Assembly: GCA_020747015.1 (NCBI GenBank)
Contig: JAGTJM010000093.1
Span: forward strand, 28,358 to 92,357
Length of the DNA: 64,000 nucleotides
Reading direction: 5' to 3'
Source: Pyrenochaeta sp. MPI-SDFR-AT-0127
Lineage: Eukaryota; Ascomycota; Dothideomycetes; Pleosporales; Cucurbitariaceae
A program made the translations under genes and the position numbers. How positions within the stretch are numbered: the first letter of the stretch is position 1; every line of letters begins with the position of its first letter. Under the pieces are notes generated by a model, which saw only the letters and a program-made list of their open reading frames with translations, did not search any database and was not told the origin of the DNA. Positions 1-11,903 of the stretch are shown here, in pieces.

Positions 1-818
1 GGATGATACGCTGTTGCATTTGCCGAACCCTCCCTGACAACCGGTACCACAGTACGCTTCAGTACTTCCACTTTTTGATATTAGCCGGAAGAAAAGGAAC
101 GCAGGCAAGAACCTTACCAATATGACTGATCAGAGCAGCAGTCGCCCCATTTTGAGCCCAAGCACGTCATCCCCCCTGGAGAAGCGTTGTATTGATAGCC
201 GCATCGAGCGTTGGTGGATACCTTGAGCGTAGACGAGGGAGTGGCTGGAGAAGAACGTGTGGATGAAGGAGTCACCGACGGCGAAATATAAACGGAGGGT
301 CTAATGCTCGACGATGTTCCAGAGCAAGTACCGAATGCAGAATTACATCCGGTCTTGCAGTACGCTGACGTGCTACCGCACCATCCGTATTGGCTGTTCT
401 TTCATTAGCAACATGGGCATCGTTCGTGATTAAGTCGATTGTACCTGCAGCAGTTTCCAAATTTTGAGTTCAGGCAAGAGTAGCCTTTGCTTCCTCCACA
501 GCTACCATCTTGGGAAGTCTTCCCTATGGGCACAGGGGAGACGATTGGAAGAGAAGCGGATGAAGAAGCGGACGGCGAAGAGGTCGATTGACATGATCCG
601 TATCCAGACTGGCATCCTGTTCCACAATAGTCGCGTGTAGAACCACAGTAGCCGTATGAAGAACAGCAGTCACCAAAACTGGAACCCTGGCAGGTAAAGC
701 CGAACGACGGACCGCACCGAGCTGAAGTACTGATGGAGCCACCGGCGGGACGAGGGGCTGCGCGTGTACTCTGAACAGCCACAAGGACTGTCAGAACTGA
801 CAGGAGAGATGACAACAT
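1..818 (-). CDS. Secreted multi-CBM18 chitin-binding protein (3' end off window)
   Basis: Start chosen at 818, where a clean signal peptide begins (MLSSLLSVLTVLVAVQSTRA); an in-frame Met at 857 would add 13 polar residues. Exons, reading leftward: 818-445, 393-118, 70-1 and beyond. Introns 394-444 and 71-117 have GT-AG ends, and splicing restores the cysteine spacing of two domains. Three type-1 chitin-binding (hevein, CBM18) modules are visible, each with the CGxxxGxxC...CCSxxGYCG...YCGxGC pattern, joined by Ser/Thr/Pro-rich linkers. Proteins of this kind bind chitin oligomers or the fungal wall outside the cell. Some protect hyphae from chitinases or mask chitin, and others carry a catalytic domain such as a deacetylase. 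The C-terminus lies outside the window, so a catalytic domain cannot be excluded. Confidence 0.85.
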
Positions 819-3503
819 GTTGGACTTTAGATTACTTAGAAATACCGGTAACCGCAAGATATAAATTGATGCTGGAAATGAGAGGACGCCCGTTGTACAG
901 GGCTTACAGTGGCGACTAGAAGCAAGTGCTGACCCAAGGCATTAAGTATTCAAGAAAAGAAGCAAACAAACAACTCAACGGTTCCACAATCTCAGGGGTG
1001 AGCACCTTTTCGACTGCCGGGCTGAACGAGGCGTAAAAATGACCAGCTGAATTGGGCACTCATGATTGGCGCCAGATCGGTCTAGTAGGCATTCGCATCG
1101 ATTGATGCAGCCTAGACACTCGCTTGGGTTGGCAAGGCTGGTCTCAGGGTGGGTACAGCAATGAAAAAATCTGGATGCCGAGCGCTTGATGAGGCTGAGA
1201 TCTAAGACTTCCAAATATGGAAATCACCGAACCCTAACCTATGTAGGCTTGAGTCTGGCTATATCAGAAATTGCGAAGAGCGTGGAGGTCGTCAGCGTGT
1301 TAGATCAGTCATACCTAATGTAGATTTGTTCTAATCTCCATACCGTGCGCTTTCGGCGCTCCCGCCCCATGTAGACACGTCCTTTCGCCTCATCGCGTAA
1401 ACCAATCTGTACCCAAATCAAACATAAAGAGAGATATAACGTAGAATGTATTGCGCCTAGCAAGAATGGAGACTATTCAAGGACCTCGGTGCTCTGTTGA
1501 TTGGGGTTATCCTCTGCACCGTTTAGAGCTAGCGAACAGCATAGTTGCCCTGTTCTGTGCGCCCCTTTGCCATCGCTTGTGCGTTGGGCGGGAGAAGATG
1601 CTGAGTCATGGGCGCTGATCTGCTTCGACTCGCATCCATTGTGGCTTACATGGGCTGGTGGAGGAAGCAGAACTAGAAGCTAACTAATTAGGAGCTTACC
1701 ATTCGAGAAACTCGTCGGCACCTGATTTCGTCCCTTCTTTGTTGATGGCCCGTGAAGGACAATCGCATGTCAAGAATCGGCGGCAATACAATTTCTCCAG
1801 CCTCATTACTATGTGTACCACTGTTTTCAAGCTTGGCCATATACGCAACGGAGCGCATTTCTTGTATATCTCACCTAATTTTGACACGGGATCAGTTTAA
1901 TCATCCGGATCTTCTTGGTCAATGTGTAGGGCATCATCCAACCCACAGCATCCGTGACCGAAAAGTGTACCGCAGATGCTCCAATACACAATAGAATCTG
2001 ACAGTTTTCTCACTAACATCCTATGCGCTCTAAAATGCCGAAGTGAACGTAATCTTAAACCGCAAGTCAACTTGATGCTGTACTTGACCGCCTGTAGCTT
2101 GTTTAAAGCAAATTAAGATAATAGATAGCTTGACATGCTCTTTGATGAGTGGTCGAATTTAGCTGAGAGCCTGTTCATTTGCTCCGTTTCAAACCGCCAG
2201 TAAGCCTAAATAGGGCACCGTCTTCAAGACTGAGCTCAGACCGGAGGCGTGTTCAGCAAAGCGATGGTTTGAACAACACAACTGGAGGTTTTGCTTTGTT
2301 AGCGTCCACACTAGACTGTAAACACTGTTTAGTGCTTACTGGCCCCATAATTCTTCCCCTTTAAGCAAAACGGGCCTACGGTACAGCAGCTGCTACTTTT
2401 GACTCCATTTTCTGCCTTCGGCTCCGTTATGCTGCGATCTGTGTAGGATGCTCTCCCACGTCAGAGTCACGTGACTTGCCACGTGATAGAAACGGAGAAT
2501 CTACTGAGATGGCAGGAACCTTGCTACAGCGCTCTACCGTAAACGAGACCAAAACGGCGGTATAAACCGGAGCAACCGAACAGGTCCTGAAACACGCTGA
2601 GTATTCTCAAATGATATTAAGAGATGCGCTATTTGTGCCTCCACATCGTTGACCTTTGCTCGCTAAATAAACTCCGGTTTGTGCTGGGAACAAGTTGAGT
2701 GAGGTCATGAAGGCAGGTGAGCTTTGAGACGCATTAACAATTAATCGAAGCAATACAAGATCTCTTTTCCCTTGGGTACCAGAGAAGATGAACCCTCCAG
2801 ACATGGCCAAAGGTAACGCTGCAAAAGCTTGCAACGTGAGTCTAACACTTTGCTGCCCCGTCCAAGTTTGTCGCCCGCCTTGTCCGAATTCCAGGACCGT
2901 ACACAAATCGATTGGAAGAACGAACAAGAGAAATGTTTAGCACGAAATTTAAGACAGAGCGACAAGTATGAAGAAGAATGCGCATCAATGTAGTGTTCTA
3001 CGATATGCGCCCTGTCTCGTTCCAACGACGCACAGCTTGTTGTACTTGTAGCCTCTAGCACACCATGTTCAATCACTGGCTTGACGCCGAACAAGAAGGT
3101 ATCCATCTGCCTCTCTGTATGCAGTCTCGACAGTTTTTCCGGGAAAGTTCCTTCCGCTTGCTTGTCCGTTTTGTCGTTTGAGTCACCACGGTCTTGCACA
3201 ATGACGTCTGATTTCTCAGCAGTTAAATTACTCATCCCTAAAACGCGCCAAGTGCTTACCAGTCAACACCAACCTGCCCAAAAAAAGTGCACATTGGTGA
3301 AATGATAACAAAGAAGAGAGTATATATATAATTCTTGCGAATCTCAGTGTAAATCTCATTATCGCATCCACTTTCATCGCGGCCTTTCACAGTAGGACGC
3401 ACTGAAGAGCATCATTTAAGACAGCACTTTGCTAGAGCCCATACATTGATTTTTATCATATATTCATATCCCGGATACCTGTTCTCTATATCTCCTGTCA
3501 AAT
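819..3503. other. Gene-poor interval
   Basis: I recognise no gene in this 2.7 kb stretch. The longest frames, 2741-3235 and 2607-2927 on the minus strand, show no known domain and no convincing splice join. A perfect 12-bp palindrome centred on an E-box lies at 2465-2476, and a second CACGTG follows at 2480-2485. A TATATATATA tract near 3321-3332 lies about 170 bp before the SRR1-like gene and may be its TATA region. Confidence 0.5.
2465..2485. promoter_or_regulatory. Paired CACGTG (E-box) sites, one in a 12-bp palindrome
   Basis: AGTCACGTGACT at 2465-2476 is a perfect palindrome, and a second CACGTG sits four bases further on. TCACGTGA is the classical site of bHLH factors such as Cbf1/CpcA-type partners. 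The nearest recognised start codon is 1 kb away (3504, plus strand), so the target gene is uncertain and the function is inferred from the motif alone. Confidence 0.3.
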
Positions 3504-4259
3504 ATGCCGCATGTAATCGAAGATGTTGTGGAGGCATATTTTCACCAAAAGCCACCTCGCAAATTGAGAACAAAAGTACCATCTCGCGAAACGAGGAACC
3601 TTCTAGCAACGCTAGAGCACTACCAGGGGTTTTATGAACATTCTCGGTTGTCGCAAACCATCAGTCAGCTACTACAAGCGATGCTCAGAACTGCCACAGT
3701 CCCTCCAACCCGGATACTTTCTCTAGGCTTAGGGAGCCTTAACATCGGAAGGGGACAGACACGGAGGCTAAAGCAACTCACCATACTTCTAGCCCTTCGA
3801 GACACCCTGAAACAGTCGACCGGAAAATTGGTTGAGGTATACGCACAGGATCCTGCATTCACCGGCGCCGACGAAGCATTTCTTCACATCCTTGGCATTC
3901 ACATCCTACGAACACCATCTGGGTCAGAACTCGGCGAAGCCGCATCCATCATCGACCACTCAACCATCGTATATTCGCCCTTCTTGACACTTGAAGCGTA
4001 CGAGCAGCTCCTGATGAACACTGCATCACCAGTGCAGTACTTAGTGGGTGACGACTTCAATTCACTTTTGAGCAAGTGGCCGAAGCGTAGCACAGAAAGA
4101 GGGCAAGTAGAAAGCATACTCAAGTCATCGTTATCAGCATACCGCAAAAGAGCGATACCCGGAAAAGACTTCTGGGTGGAAGAGGACGCCACATTCCCAA
4201 TGGCTATGTATGAGAGGGCAGGTGACACTGTAAAGAGAACAAGAAAAGCTAAACTCTGA
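3504..4259 (+). CDS. SRR1-like domain protein
   Basis: Single-exon gene of 251 codons. The protein has the SRR1 domain pattern: an LGLGSL glycine-rich turn near residue 73, an RRLKQL helix, a VYAQDPAFTGADEAFL segment (the conserved DP-F...D...L), an HILGIHIL strand and a late TIVYSPFLTLEAYEQLL segment that matches the family's T-hh-hP-hh--Y--ll motif. SRR1 is needed for clock and light signalling in plants and affects heme and circadian regulation in animals. Fungal members are numerous and mostly uncharacterised. The N-terminal 60 residues are charged and lack a signal peptide, so a cytosolic or nuclear protein is likely. The next gene is 750 bp downstream. Confidence 0.7.
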   Translation: MPHVIEDVVEAYFHQKPPRKLRTKVPSRETRNLLATLEHYQGFYEHSRLSQTISQLLQAMLRTATVPPTRILSLGLGSLNIGRGQTRRLKQLTILLALRDTLKQSTGKLVEVYAQDPAFTGADEAFLHILGIHILRTPSGSELGEAASIIDHSTIVYSPFLTLEAYEQLLMNTASPVQYLVGDDFNSLLSKWPKRSTERGQVESILKSSLSAYRKRAIPGKDFWVEEDATFPMAMYERAGDTVKRTRKAKL

Positions 4260-5008
4260 AAAAGTTAACAATTTACTATTCCCCCATACCACTAGCTGAT
4301 GACTCCTTGATTCCTTGTGCAACGTTTTCATGCTGAGGGCAGATTCCAACCTAAGTTGCACATCAATGCAGATGCGTGACAGCAAAAGAAAAAGTATTCG
4401 AAATGGTAAGCCAAACCAAAGCCAATTCCGTTAAGCACGGGACTCAATGTAACAAGTTGAGGTAGGACATGAGAAACAGTCGGAAGAGGTGCTGGCTATC
4501 AGTACAGAAGATTGATCCCACGTGGGGTGAAATTGAGCCACGAGCGGATGTCCCTTGGTAGCGCTCCAGGCATGATGGGCTTTCATCTGGCGACCTATCC
4601 AGAAGTAGCAAATACCGTGCATCGGATGCAGGACCGAAGAGGAAAAGCCGTTTCAAAAGCAATTAGCACATATTCAGCATAGTGAAGCCATCGTGTCGTT
4701 GAAGGGCTGCTTTGGCGGGGCGGTCGGCCGTGAGGCTGAGTTTTTGATGATGTTTAATGGTTGGTGGCGCATCACCACCAATAATTGAGCGGCACTACCC
4801 CTCAAGCTTCTTCCCGTCCCTCCTCTCCTGTCGCAATACGTCTGAGGACGCGAGATACGAAAATGGCCGCAGCCCAGCCGGTGAAGGCCGTCACGCGGCG
4901 GCGATCGTCATACCGGTACTTCTATTCATATCCGTCCCACATCCCGCCCGTGCTTCTGTTCACTCCAGCCTCGTCGCTTGTTTCACCTGTTTGTGCGACA
5001 TAGCTACA
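4260..5008. other. Intergenic, promoter side of TPR gene
   Basis: No gene recognised. Short frames at 4431-4662 (minus) and 4757-5003 (plus) have no domain and overlap the probable 5' untranslated region of the TPR gene. The last 150 bases are pyrimidine-rich, as is common just upstream of fungal start codons. Confidence 0.45.
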
Positions 5009-8000
5009 ATGGGTTTATTTTCGAAGAAGCTGAAGGACAAGTTTACGCGGCCAAATAGTGTTGCGGGTCCTTCCGCTGGCCCGAGCCAATATCAAACTCC
5101 CAATCAGTATGCCGTCCCTCGAGCAATTCGACGTTGCACATTATAGTAAAAACGGATCGAGGCTGAACCTCTGACAGGCTGCCATACCGCCCAAACCCAG
5201 CGCCAGGCGGAGTTGGAGGACCACCGGCAGTGCCAGAGGTCGTCACGAACCCGCCAGCTTCTGCCAACGTCCCCAGTCAAGTGTCGAAGCAGCAATTGGA
5301 TGCTGGCCTATTTCGCAATGCGGCCGACGAGAAGACAGCTGCAGGCGACTTCGTGTCTGCCATTACGCTCTATGAGCAGGCTATTAAATTGACTCCTAAT
5401 GATGCCGAGCTTTTACTTTCCCGAGCGATGGCTTATCGGCTATCTAATCCACCACAGTATCAAGCTGCGCTTCGTGATGCTAATGCTGCAATTCAATCTG
5501 ACCCTACGAGCTGGTACGCATGGCATACTAAGGGCGAACTAATGGGGTGTTTGAATGACTTCGATGGTGCTGATGAAGCGTTTCGCGAGGCGTACGCCTC
5601 TGCCACGGGTATGGACAAGATCAAAGTGCAGACTAGCATGGGCGACAACAGGAGGAAGCGAGAACTCGCGAATGAGACTCCATCTCAAATTCACGCATCG
5701 TCTCAGCCTCAGGTTACGGACCCACATAGTATACCATACCAGCAGCAGACGCTACCCTCTCCCCAACCAACACAACCGTCTTACTATACCAATACACGAA
5801 CAAGCATACATTCTGAACTTCCCTCGCCCTCGAGTCCTGCTTCTACATACTCAACGCCAACTTTGACTTCATCGCTTTCGGTGCCGACCCAGAGCACGCC
5901 TGCATATTCGAATCCCTCAACCCCAGCACCAACAGAACGAACGCCTTCGCCGTATTATCCTACGCCTACAGCGCCGGCCGTGCAGAGTCAGCCTACTCCT
6001 GCACCAGAGAGGACGCCATCAATTTCCGTCAATGCTGCCCCGAATGCGCCCAGCTACGTAACGTCGACTCCAGCAACTACGCCGCAAACTACATATGGCA
6101 ATACTCTTCAGCCAAATCTGACGTCTTCAAGCCTTGGAAGCAGTCAAGCCGCAGCTCCATCATTAATTCGTCCCCCACCGAGCCCATCTTTGGGCACGAG
6201 AACTCTAGGTACCACCTCCACACCAGCGCGTAAGTATACTGAAAGCGAAATGTGTCCCCTCGGGCTGAAATTGCACAGAATCAGCCTCAAGCACAGCAAA
6301 TACAGCCCGACAAACCGTTCAGCGTCAACACAATACCTCTAACGTTAACCAAACCCCAACCACGACTATACCATTCACGCCAGCGGACCTATCAGCCCTT
6401 ACAGAAGACGTCCCATCAGAACCACCGCCAGACTATACACCCTCTGGAAACCCTCAGCAGGCTACTATCACTACTGCGGAGCTTAATGCTAAGCTGACCG
6501 AGCTCGAGATTATCATTGCTGGGAAAAACAAAGGCAAACTGATGGTTCGACCGTATACAGGAGCGCAGCAGATCGATGCGGTACAGCTTTTGTATGTTGG
6601 ACTCACGGCCGCGCAGCTCACAACGCGTGAAATCCCCACTATTACGTATTTACATCCGACACATAGTATGTGCAAATGGCTCTGAGGTTGAAAATATGAC
6701 TAATTAGGTGCAGGCAAAATGCACGTTGACATCAACAAGTATCCTGGAAACACCTTTTTGGATATGGACCCTGAGAGCGGCTCATTTTATGACGGACAAC
6801 TACCAGGGACTACTACCGTTGGCGGATACTCGGAAGAGTATCGCAGCCATCAACTTCTACTGGCTCCTGCGCTGAATCTGCATCTTGAGGCGAATGTTGG
6901 CTTGCCTACAATCCCATTGATTCGTATTGTGACAAGACTTCAGACCCTGAGGTACTCTCGGCTGGAAGATGATCAAGGTCTTGCGAGCTTCCTCGGGCTT
7001 TCGCAAGTCAATACACTTCAATTCGGCTTTGGGGCCGGAGGAACTCGCCAAAGGCGCATCGACAGCTTATGCCTCATGCTTACACGCGCATTTTACGATG
7101 AGCCACTTCGCTTCACTGATTTCACCAAGGCCCGCACATTTACAAGCAACTTCCTCACTTCTGCTGACCAAGAAACGAAAACGCGCAATTTCCTTTTTCA
7201 AATACTGCTAGGCTACGAGCTACTTCTCCGCCTCAAGCTCCAGCCAGCACTTACCTCATACGCTGGGATCATGACGGATTATATCTCTGCACTCATCGTA
7301 ACTGCGGATCTTTTCATGCAAAATGTACAAATCACTACTCCAACCACCATCCCCGCAACTTCAACTATCACGACTCCGCCACGATATGCCTTCTTTGCCA
7401 CGAATCACCAGCGGAACGCTGAAGGCCTCATTCGCATCGCCGAAGCGCTTTCGTGGCCTCTCATGGATGAGACGCGCCGCTGCCTTGAAACCGCGTACTT
7501 CGATCTAACATCAGGTACTAGCACTGCCTCCTACGACACTTATGACTGGCTTTTTGGGCTTGTTATGCCTGGAAAGTTCTTCAGGCACCGCGTGATAAGC
7601 ACGCTTGTCGACGCAACTCCAAGCATTAGAAATTGGAAGGGAGCACCCTACTATGACAATGGTATCGCTGTGAAGAATAAGAGCTATTGGCCTAAGCGCA
7701 CGGTTCTCGGCCGTGTTCTTGGTGGATTGCGGAATCCCAAAAGTGTCTGTGGCTGGCTTGGCCCTCTGCCCGCACCGTCCGGCAAAGACAAGAACGGGGT
7801 CGAAATACAAGGCTGGATCTCACTCAATGCGCGAAGGTTGGACATACCCGTCCCGATCATTCGACTCCCAAAACCACTGGAAGCGCTAGGGTTTACGGAA
7901 ACAAGTCCAGAGACAAACGAGCAGATCATCACTGCTATAGTCGATCCAAATGAATACATCGTGTCCTCTGGTCCTGTGGCACAGACCGGGGGACAAAAGA

Positions 8001-8458
8001 GCGTTTTCAAGGGAATACACCTTGAACTCATCCCGCAAGCACGCATCGCTATTGGAGCATCGCTTGGTCTACCAACCGAAGAATACCGCGCGAGCCTCGA
8101 TTTTGAGATAGGTGGCACTGCCGTGCGGTATACCCTCTTCACACTGCCTGTCTTCGTTAACGCCCCACCATGCGTGGGCACGCACGTCATGTTCCGACGG
8201 CAGGCGCAAATGCGACTTCGTGATGCTGTACTGGTGAAGAATCTGAAGGATACATACCCTGTACCCGACAAACTGCTAGTAATCAATGCGATGGGGGATG
8301 GCGATGAGGTCGTGGCACGGGCTTGGTGTGCAGAGAGGGGGAAGCATGCTGTCATTCGGAGAGATGTACCCGGAAAAGAGTGCTGTTTCGCATGTGCCTC
8401 CAACCTAGCAGCCGGAGATACAGGGCTCAATTGCAATGTCTTGATCTGGGCGCGATAG
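5009..8458 (+). CDS. Large TPR protein with Pro/Ser/Thr-rich linker and PPxY motif
   Basis: Four exons: 5009-5106, 5178-6229, 6279-6665, 6714-8458, giving 1,093 residues in frame. After a short N-terminus (MGLFSKKLKDKF), two to three TPR-like helix pairs occupy roughly residues 70-190, including DFVSAITLYEQAIKLTPNDAE. A low-complexity Pro/Ser/Thr/Gln region of about 250 residues follows, with a PPDYTPSG segment near residue 430 that fits a PPxY ligand for WW domains, such as those of Rsp5/Nedd4 ligases. The last 600 residues form a long conserved-looking globular part that I do not recognise by name; it ends in a Cys-containing LNCNVLIWAR strand. TPRs normally mediate protein-protein contacts. 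No signal peptide or transmembrane helix is evident. A 272-codon open frame on the opposite strand (7684-8502) is a shadow. Confidence 0.75.
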
Positions 8459-8955
8459 TGATGAAGTAGCCCGCATGGGAGATGTGGACATGCAGTGCGC
8501 ATGATGTTAAAAGTACACGAATGTAATCAATCTAAGTACCTCAAATGAGGCCGTGGTTATCGATTTGGGTATTGTTAGGTGAATCAAAACCAATCATCAA
8601 ATTTTGATTTGCTGTCTACGACTGCAGCATAAGTATTATAAGGAAACATGGAATTATCCATTGGCCAGCGTCTAATGCCAAAAACTAGTGTAAGCAAGTG
8701 CTTGGAACTGACAGTTTGACTGCTGTCATTGGAAGGACGCTGTACTGACAGGCGCCATGAAGAGCAAGAATGATCCCCGACCTCTTTGAACTAGTAAAGA
8801 AGGCTCCACCTGGCTTGCGGCCTGATATATGCAATATGACAGCTAGCTGAAGAGGAATCCGTTCTAATCAGAATCTACATCGAAGAGACGTCAAGAAGAT
8901 TGGCGTTTTATTTCTTTTATAATGCTTGCCGACGACGTATACGCATGCGTATCAT
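8459..8955. other. Intergenic, convergent 3' ends
   Basis: Both flanking genes end here (plus-strand TPR gene, minus-strand MFS gene). I see no coding or structured feature beyond likely 3' untranslated regions. Confidence 0.5.
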
Positions 8956-10631
8956 TCACAGATCTATACTTGATTTACATGATTCTTTTTCCTCGCAACC
9001 TCTATCAAGCATGAAACTCCATCCCAATGCCACCACTGACACTGTGCACAGCCATGACCACCAAACAAGGCCCACAGATCCGATCTCAATGCCTTTGGCC
9101 AATAATAAGCCTCCAATAGCTGGACCACAGGCACTAAAGAGCGCACTTAATGTGCTCCCAGCGCCATGCACTGTACCAAGCACACTGCGGTGAGGCGCCG
9201 CATCAGTGAGGAGAATGATACTGCTCGGGATAGCCATTGTGCGAGCCATGACTTGTGTGAAGAGCACAACTGCCATAACAACCCACTTGGCACAATCATG
9301 ACCAGATAGAAGCGCAAGATAGGGAGCAAAGATGTAGGCAAGTGGGAAGATCAAGTTTGCGAGTCGGAAAACGCCCAATTTTCCCAAGCGCTTCTGGAAT
9401 TGCGGAAAAATGAACAATTGCAAAAGAATGCCAGCAATCCCAAATATGGCAAGATAAAGTCCAACAGTGGGTGACGCCAAACCAAGCCCGCCAGCAAACT
9501 GGAAAATAGATGGACTCGGGTTAGGTTCAGTTGGCATGCTGAGAAAGACCGGGAATATATGCAGAAACGTCGAGGTATGGAGAGGCAGAAGCGCAAAGGC
9601 TAGTAGAGTTTTGAGAAGCCGAGAAGTCCAGATGTCCCGGAAAAGCGGACGATGTGTTGGTTCCGAAGAAAATGATATCGTTGTGTTGTCTTCCTCCGTT
9701 TGTACTAATGTGTACCCGCTAGCATGTCTTCGAAGTACGGTCCGCTTGATAAAATTGGAAACATACTTTCCTAGGGCGAGACCAAAATCTTGGCCATTAA
9801 CTTTTTTTGGAACACTTTCGCGCAGCCACAGAGTCGCTGATACTAGACACGCTGCAAGAACTGCGCCATTGAAGAGCGCCGGCAGCGCATAAGGATACTG
9901 AAGTGCCCATCGCACACCAAGTGGGTTACGAGCAAAGTTGAAGAAGCCATGAGGACCAAACAGAGACGGCAAGTTGTCAACAGGATCTGCTAGGCACCCT
10001 CCGATTACAAGTGCAATTACTCTTCCGGAATTGAAGATCAGTGGCGGAGCTAGGAATGCTCTTGTCTGATGTTTGGGATCTCTGACAATCTCTGCAGTCA
10101 TGGTCCGCATAACACCCAACATACCGTTTGCCATTCCCGCCAGGACTCTCCAGAACACCAACATGCCGATGGTTCGCGAGAAGCCAAATGCTGAATTAGC
10201 GACAACGCTGATCGTAAGGCCAAACAATATCACTGGCTTGCGTCCATACCGGTCTGAAAGCTGACCGCACAATATACTGGTCAACATTTGCCCTATGGGG
10301 TATGCGGCTACGAGAAGCCCTGTCAAGCGAGATATCTGCTGTGGCGCTGTTGGATGGGTGGGATCTGATAAAATAGATTTGATCAGAAAGTAGAGGTAAG
10401 GCACGAGACAAGCATTGGATAGTGGTGCGGAGAGTCGACAAAGCGCGAGCAAGAGCAACTGCGTCTTGTGAGGAAGGGTTTTCCATGTCGCTTCTTCTTC
10501 CTCTCCTTGTGCGCTGATCAGAAGCGCTTTCTCCTCGATTGCTATAGCTATGTCATGTCAACATTGATCTTGCCATATATAGACAATCACATACCTCCAA
10601 ACACCTCTGCGTTGGTGTTCATTCCAGCCAT
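8956..10631 (-). CDS. MFS transporter, ZIFL/YCR023C-like
   Basis: Two exons: 10631-10595 and 10541-8956, with a 53-bp GTATGT...CTATAG intron, giving 540 residues. A short acidic N-terminus leads into WKTLPHKTQLLLLALCRLSAP and the first membrane helix. The loop after helix 2 carries the MFS signature GQLSDRYGRKP. About 12 hydrophobic helices are visible, split by a long hydrophilic central loop around residues 240-300. The arrangement resembles the fungal family related to yeast YCR023C and plant ZIFL carriers (DHA-type proton antiporters). Substrate unknown. The frame beginning at 10486 that contains MENPSSQDAV is a shadow: the true frame reads EEEATWKTLPHK and needs the upstream mini-exon. 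Confidence 0.85.
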
Positions 10632-11903
10632 CGTGAACTGTCAATCCCCACGCCAAAAAGCCAGTTTCTAATCGCTGCTCACTTCGGAGCACGACGAAAG
10701 GTCAGATTCGATTTCGCGACTTTCGTCCGGAGTGTGAAGACCATATCGTAACTGAGGGTCATGAAATTCCGGGTTCATGCTTTAAAAGAGTCGAAATAGC
10801 TGCCACTTTGAGAATTTCCGCCCTACCGAACCGGGAAGGCTACAATTTCGAAAATGTGACATCTCGGGCGAAAGTGAACATGGCGCAAGGACATGTTTGA
10901 TTTAGCAAGTTGCCAAATCAGGTACATATCCTCCTTGAATGATTTTCACTCTAGCTAGATTGATCAGTTGTGAACATCAAAGTTCTATGTAAATGACCGA
11001 GCGCTTGCTATTGGCCCGGGATATATGGATTGGTTGTATATTTGAGTCGCTCGCCAGGGATGTATTTGATCGGCACTTGCATTTAGGCTCGTGCACCAGC
11101 ACTGAATATGCGGGGCCTCGGTAATATGCACAAAAGCGCCAAGGAATTGGAAGCTCAATCGTGTTGCAAGCAATGGATTGGGAATCCTTGTGTGCGCTGA
11201 GAAGTCCTGGCGTGCAATATCTCCATGAATGACATCAGCGTTGTTCAAAATTTGTGAACAGTTACATCGCGAATAATGTTGGAGCCTATGTCTTAGACCT
11301 TTGAGAGGTGCTACTTACATTTAAGGAGTGACATCATGAGCAACCGACAAATCGACGAAGCATGATACAGCTGCCAAAGTGGAACAAATTGGCGTAAGCA
11401 TGCTAATTGAATACCTTCTTTCAAAAGCTCGTTTCCACACCATCGTTCGTTGAAATCATTCTGGCCGTTTGGACTATCACTAATAAGTGAGCGGCGATCA
11501 AAAGATTTAGAAGAAATAATCATCCTCATCTCTGGCAGATCTGTGGTGCTTCTGACTTTCCACGATGGAAATCTATGGGTGTCTCACAGCACTGGAAACG
11601 ATCTTAGGCTCCCTGTGGCACCAAAATATCTAAATATCTTGAGATCCGTCCTTGTGCTCTCCTAAGAGTGATTCCAGTCGCTAATCATAGCTCGGCCGTT
11701 GTACGTTTGCGATTACTTGAGAACGTGGGATGAGGTGCAGAGCCGAACGCCACGACTACAAGGTGGGTTCGCAGCTGCATGATCAGCTTACACCCGTTAT
11801 TCTCCAACTCTGCTCAGACTGACTTCATGGACAACTCTTAGACTTCAACTAGTGTAATAAGATAATAACATCGCATGTGGAGGAGAGGGCACACGCATCG
11901 ACC
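10632..11903. other. Intergenic between divergent MFS genes
   Basis: This 1.3 kb interval separates the start codons of two divergent transporter genes. Small frames at 10985-11248 and 11311-11665 show no family resemblance. I see no repeat or RNA gene. Confidence 0.45.

Noticed and set aside
2607..3235. Two overlapping minus-strand frames that could form a spliced small gene
   Set aside because: No acceptable donor/acceptor pair joins them in phase, and neither part matches a known family.
7684..8502. 272-codon open frame on the minus strand
   Set aside because: Lies wholly antisense to the well-supported last exon of the TPR gene, has no domain, and is Ser/Arg-rich as expected for a shadow frame.
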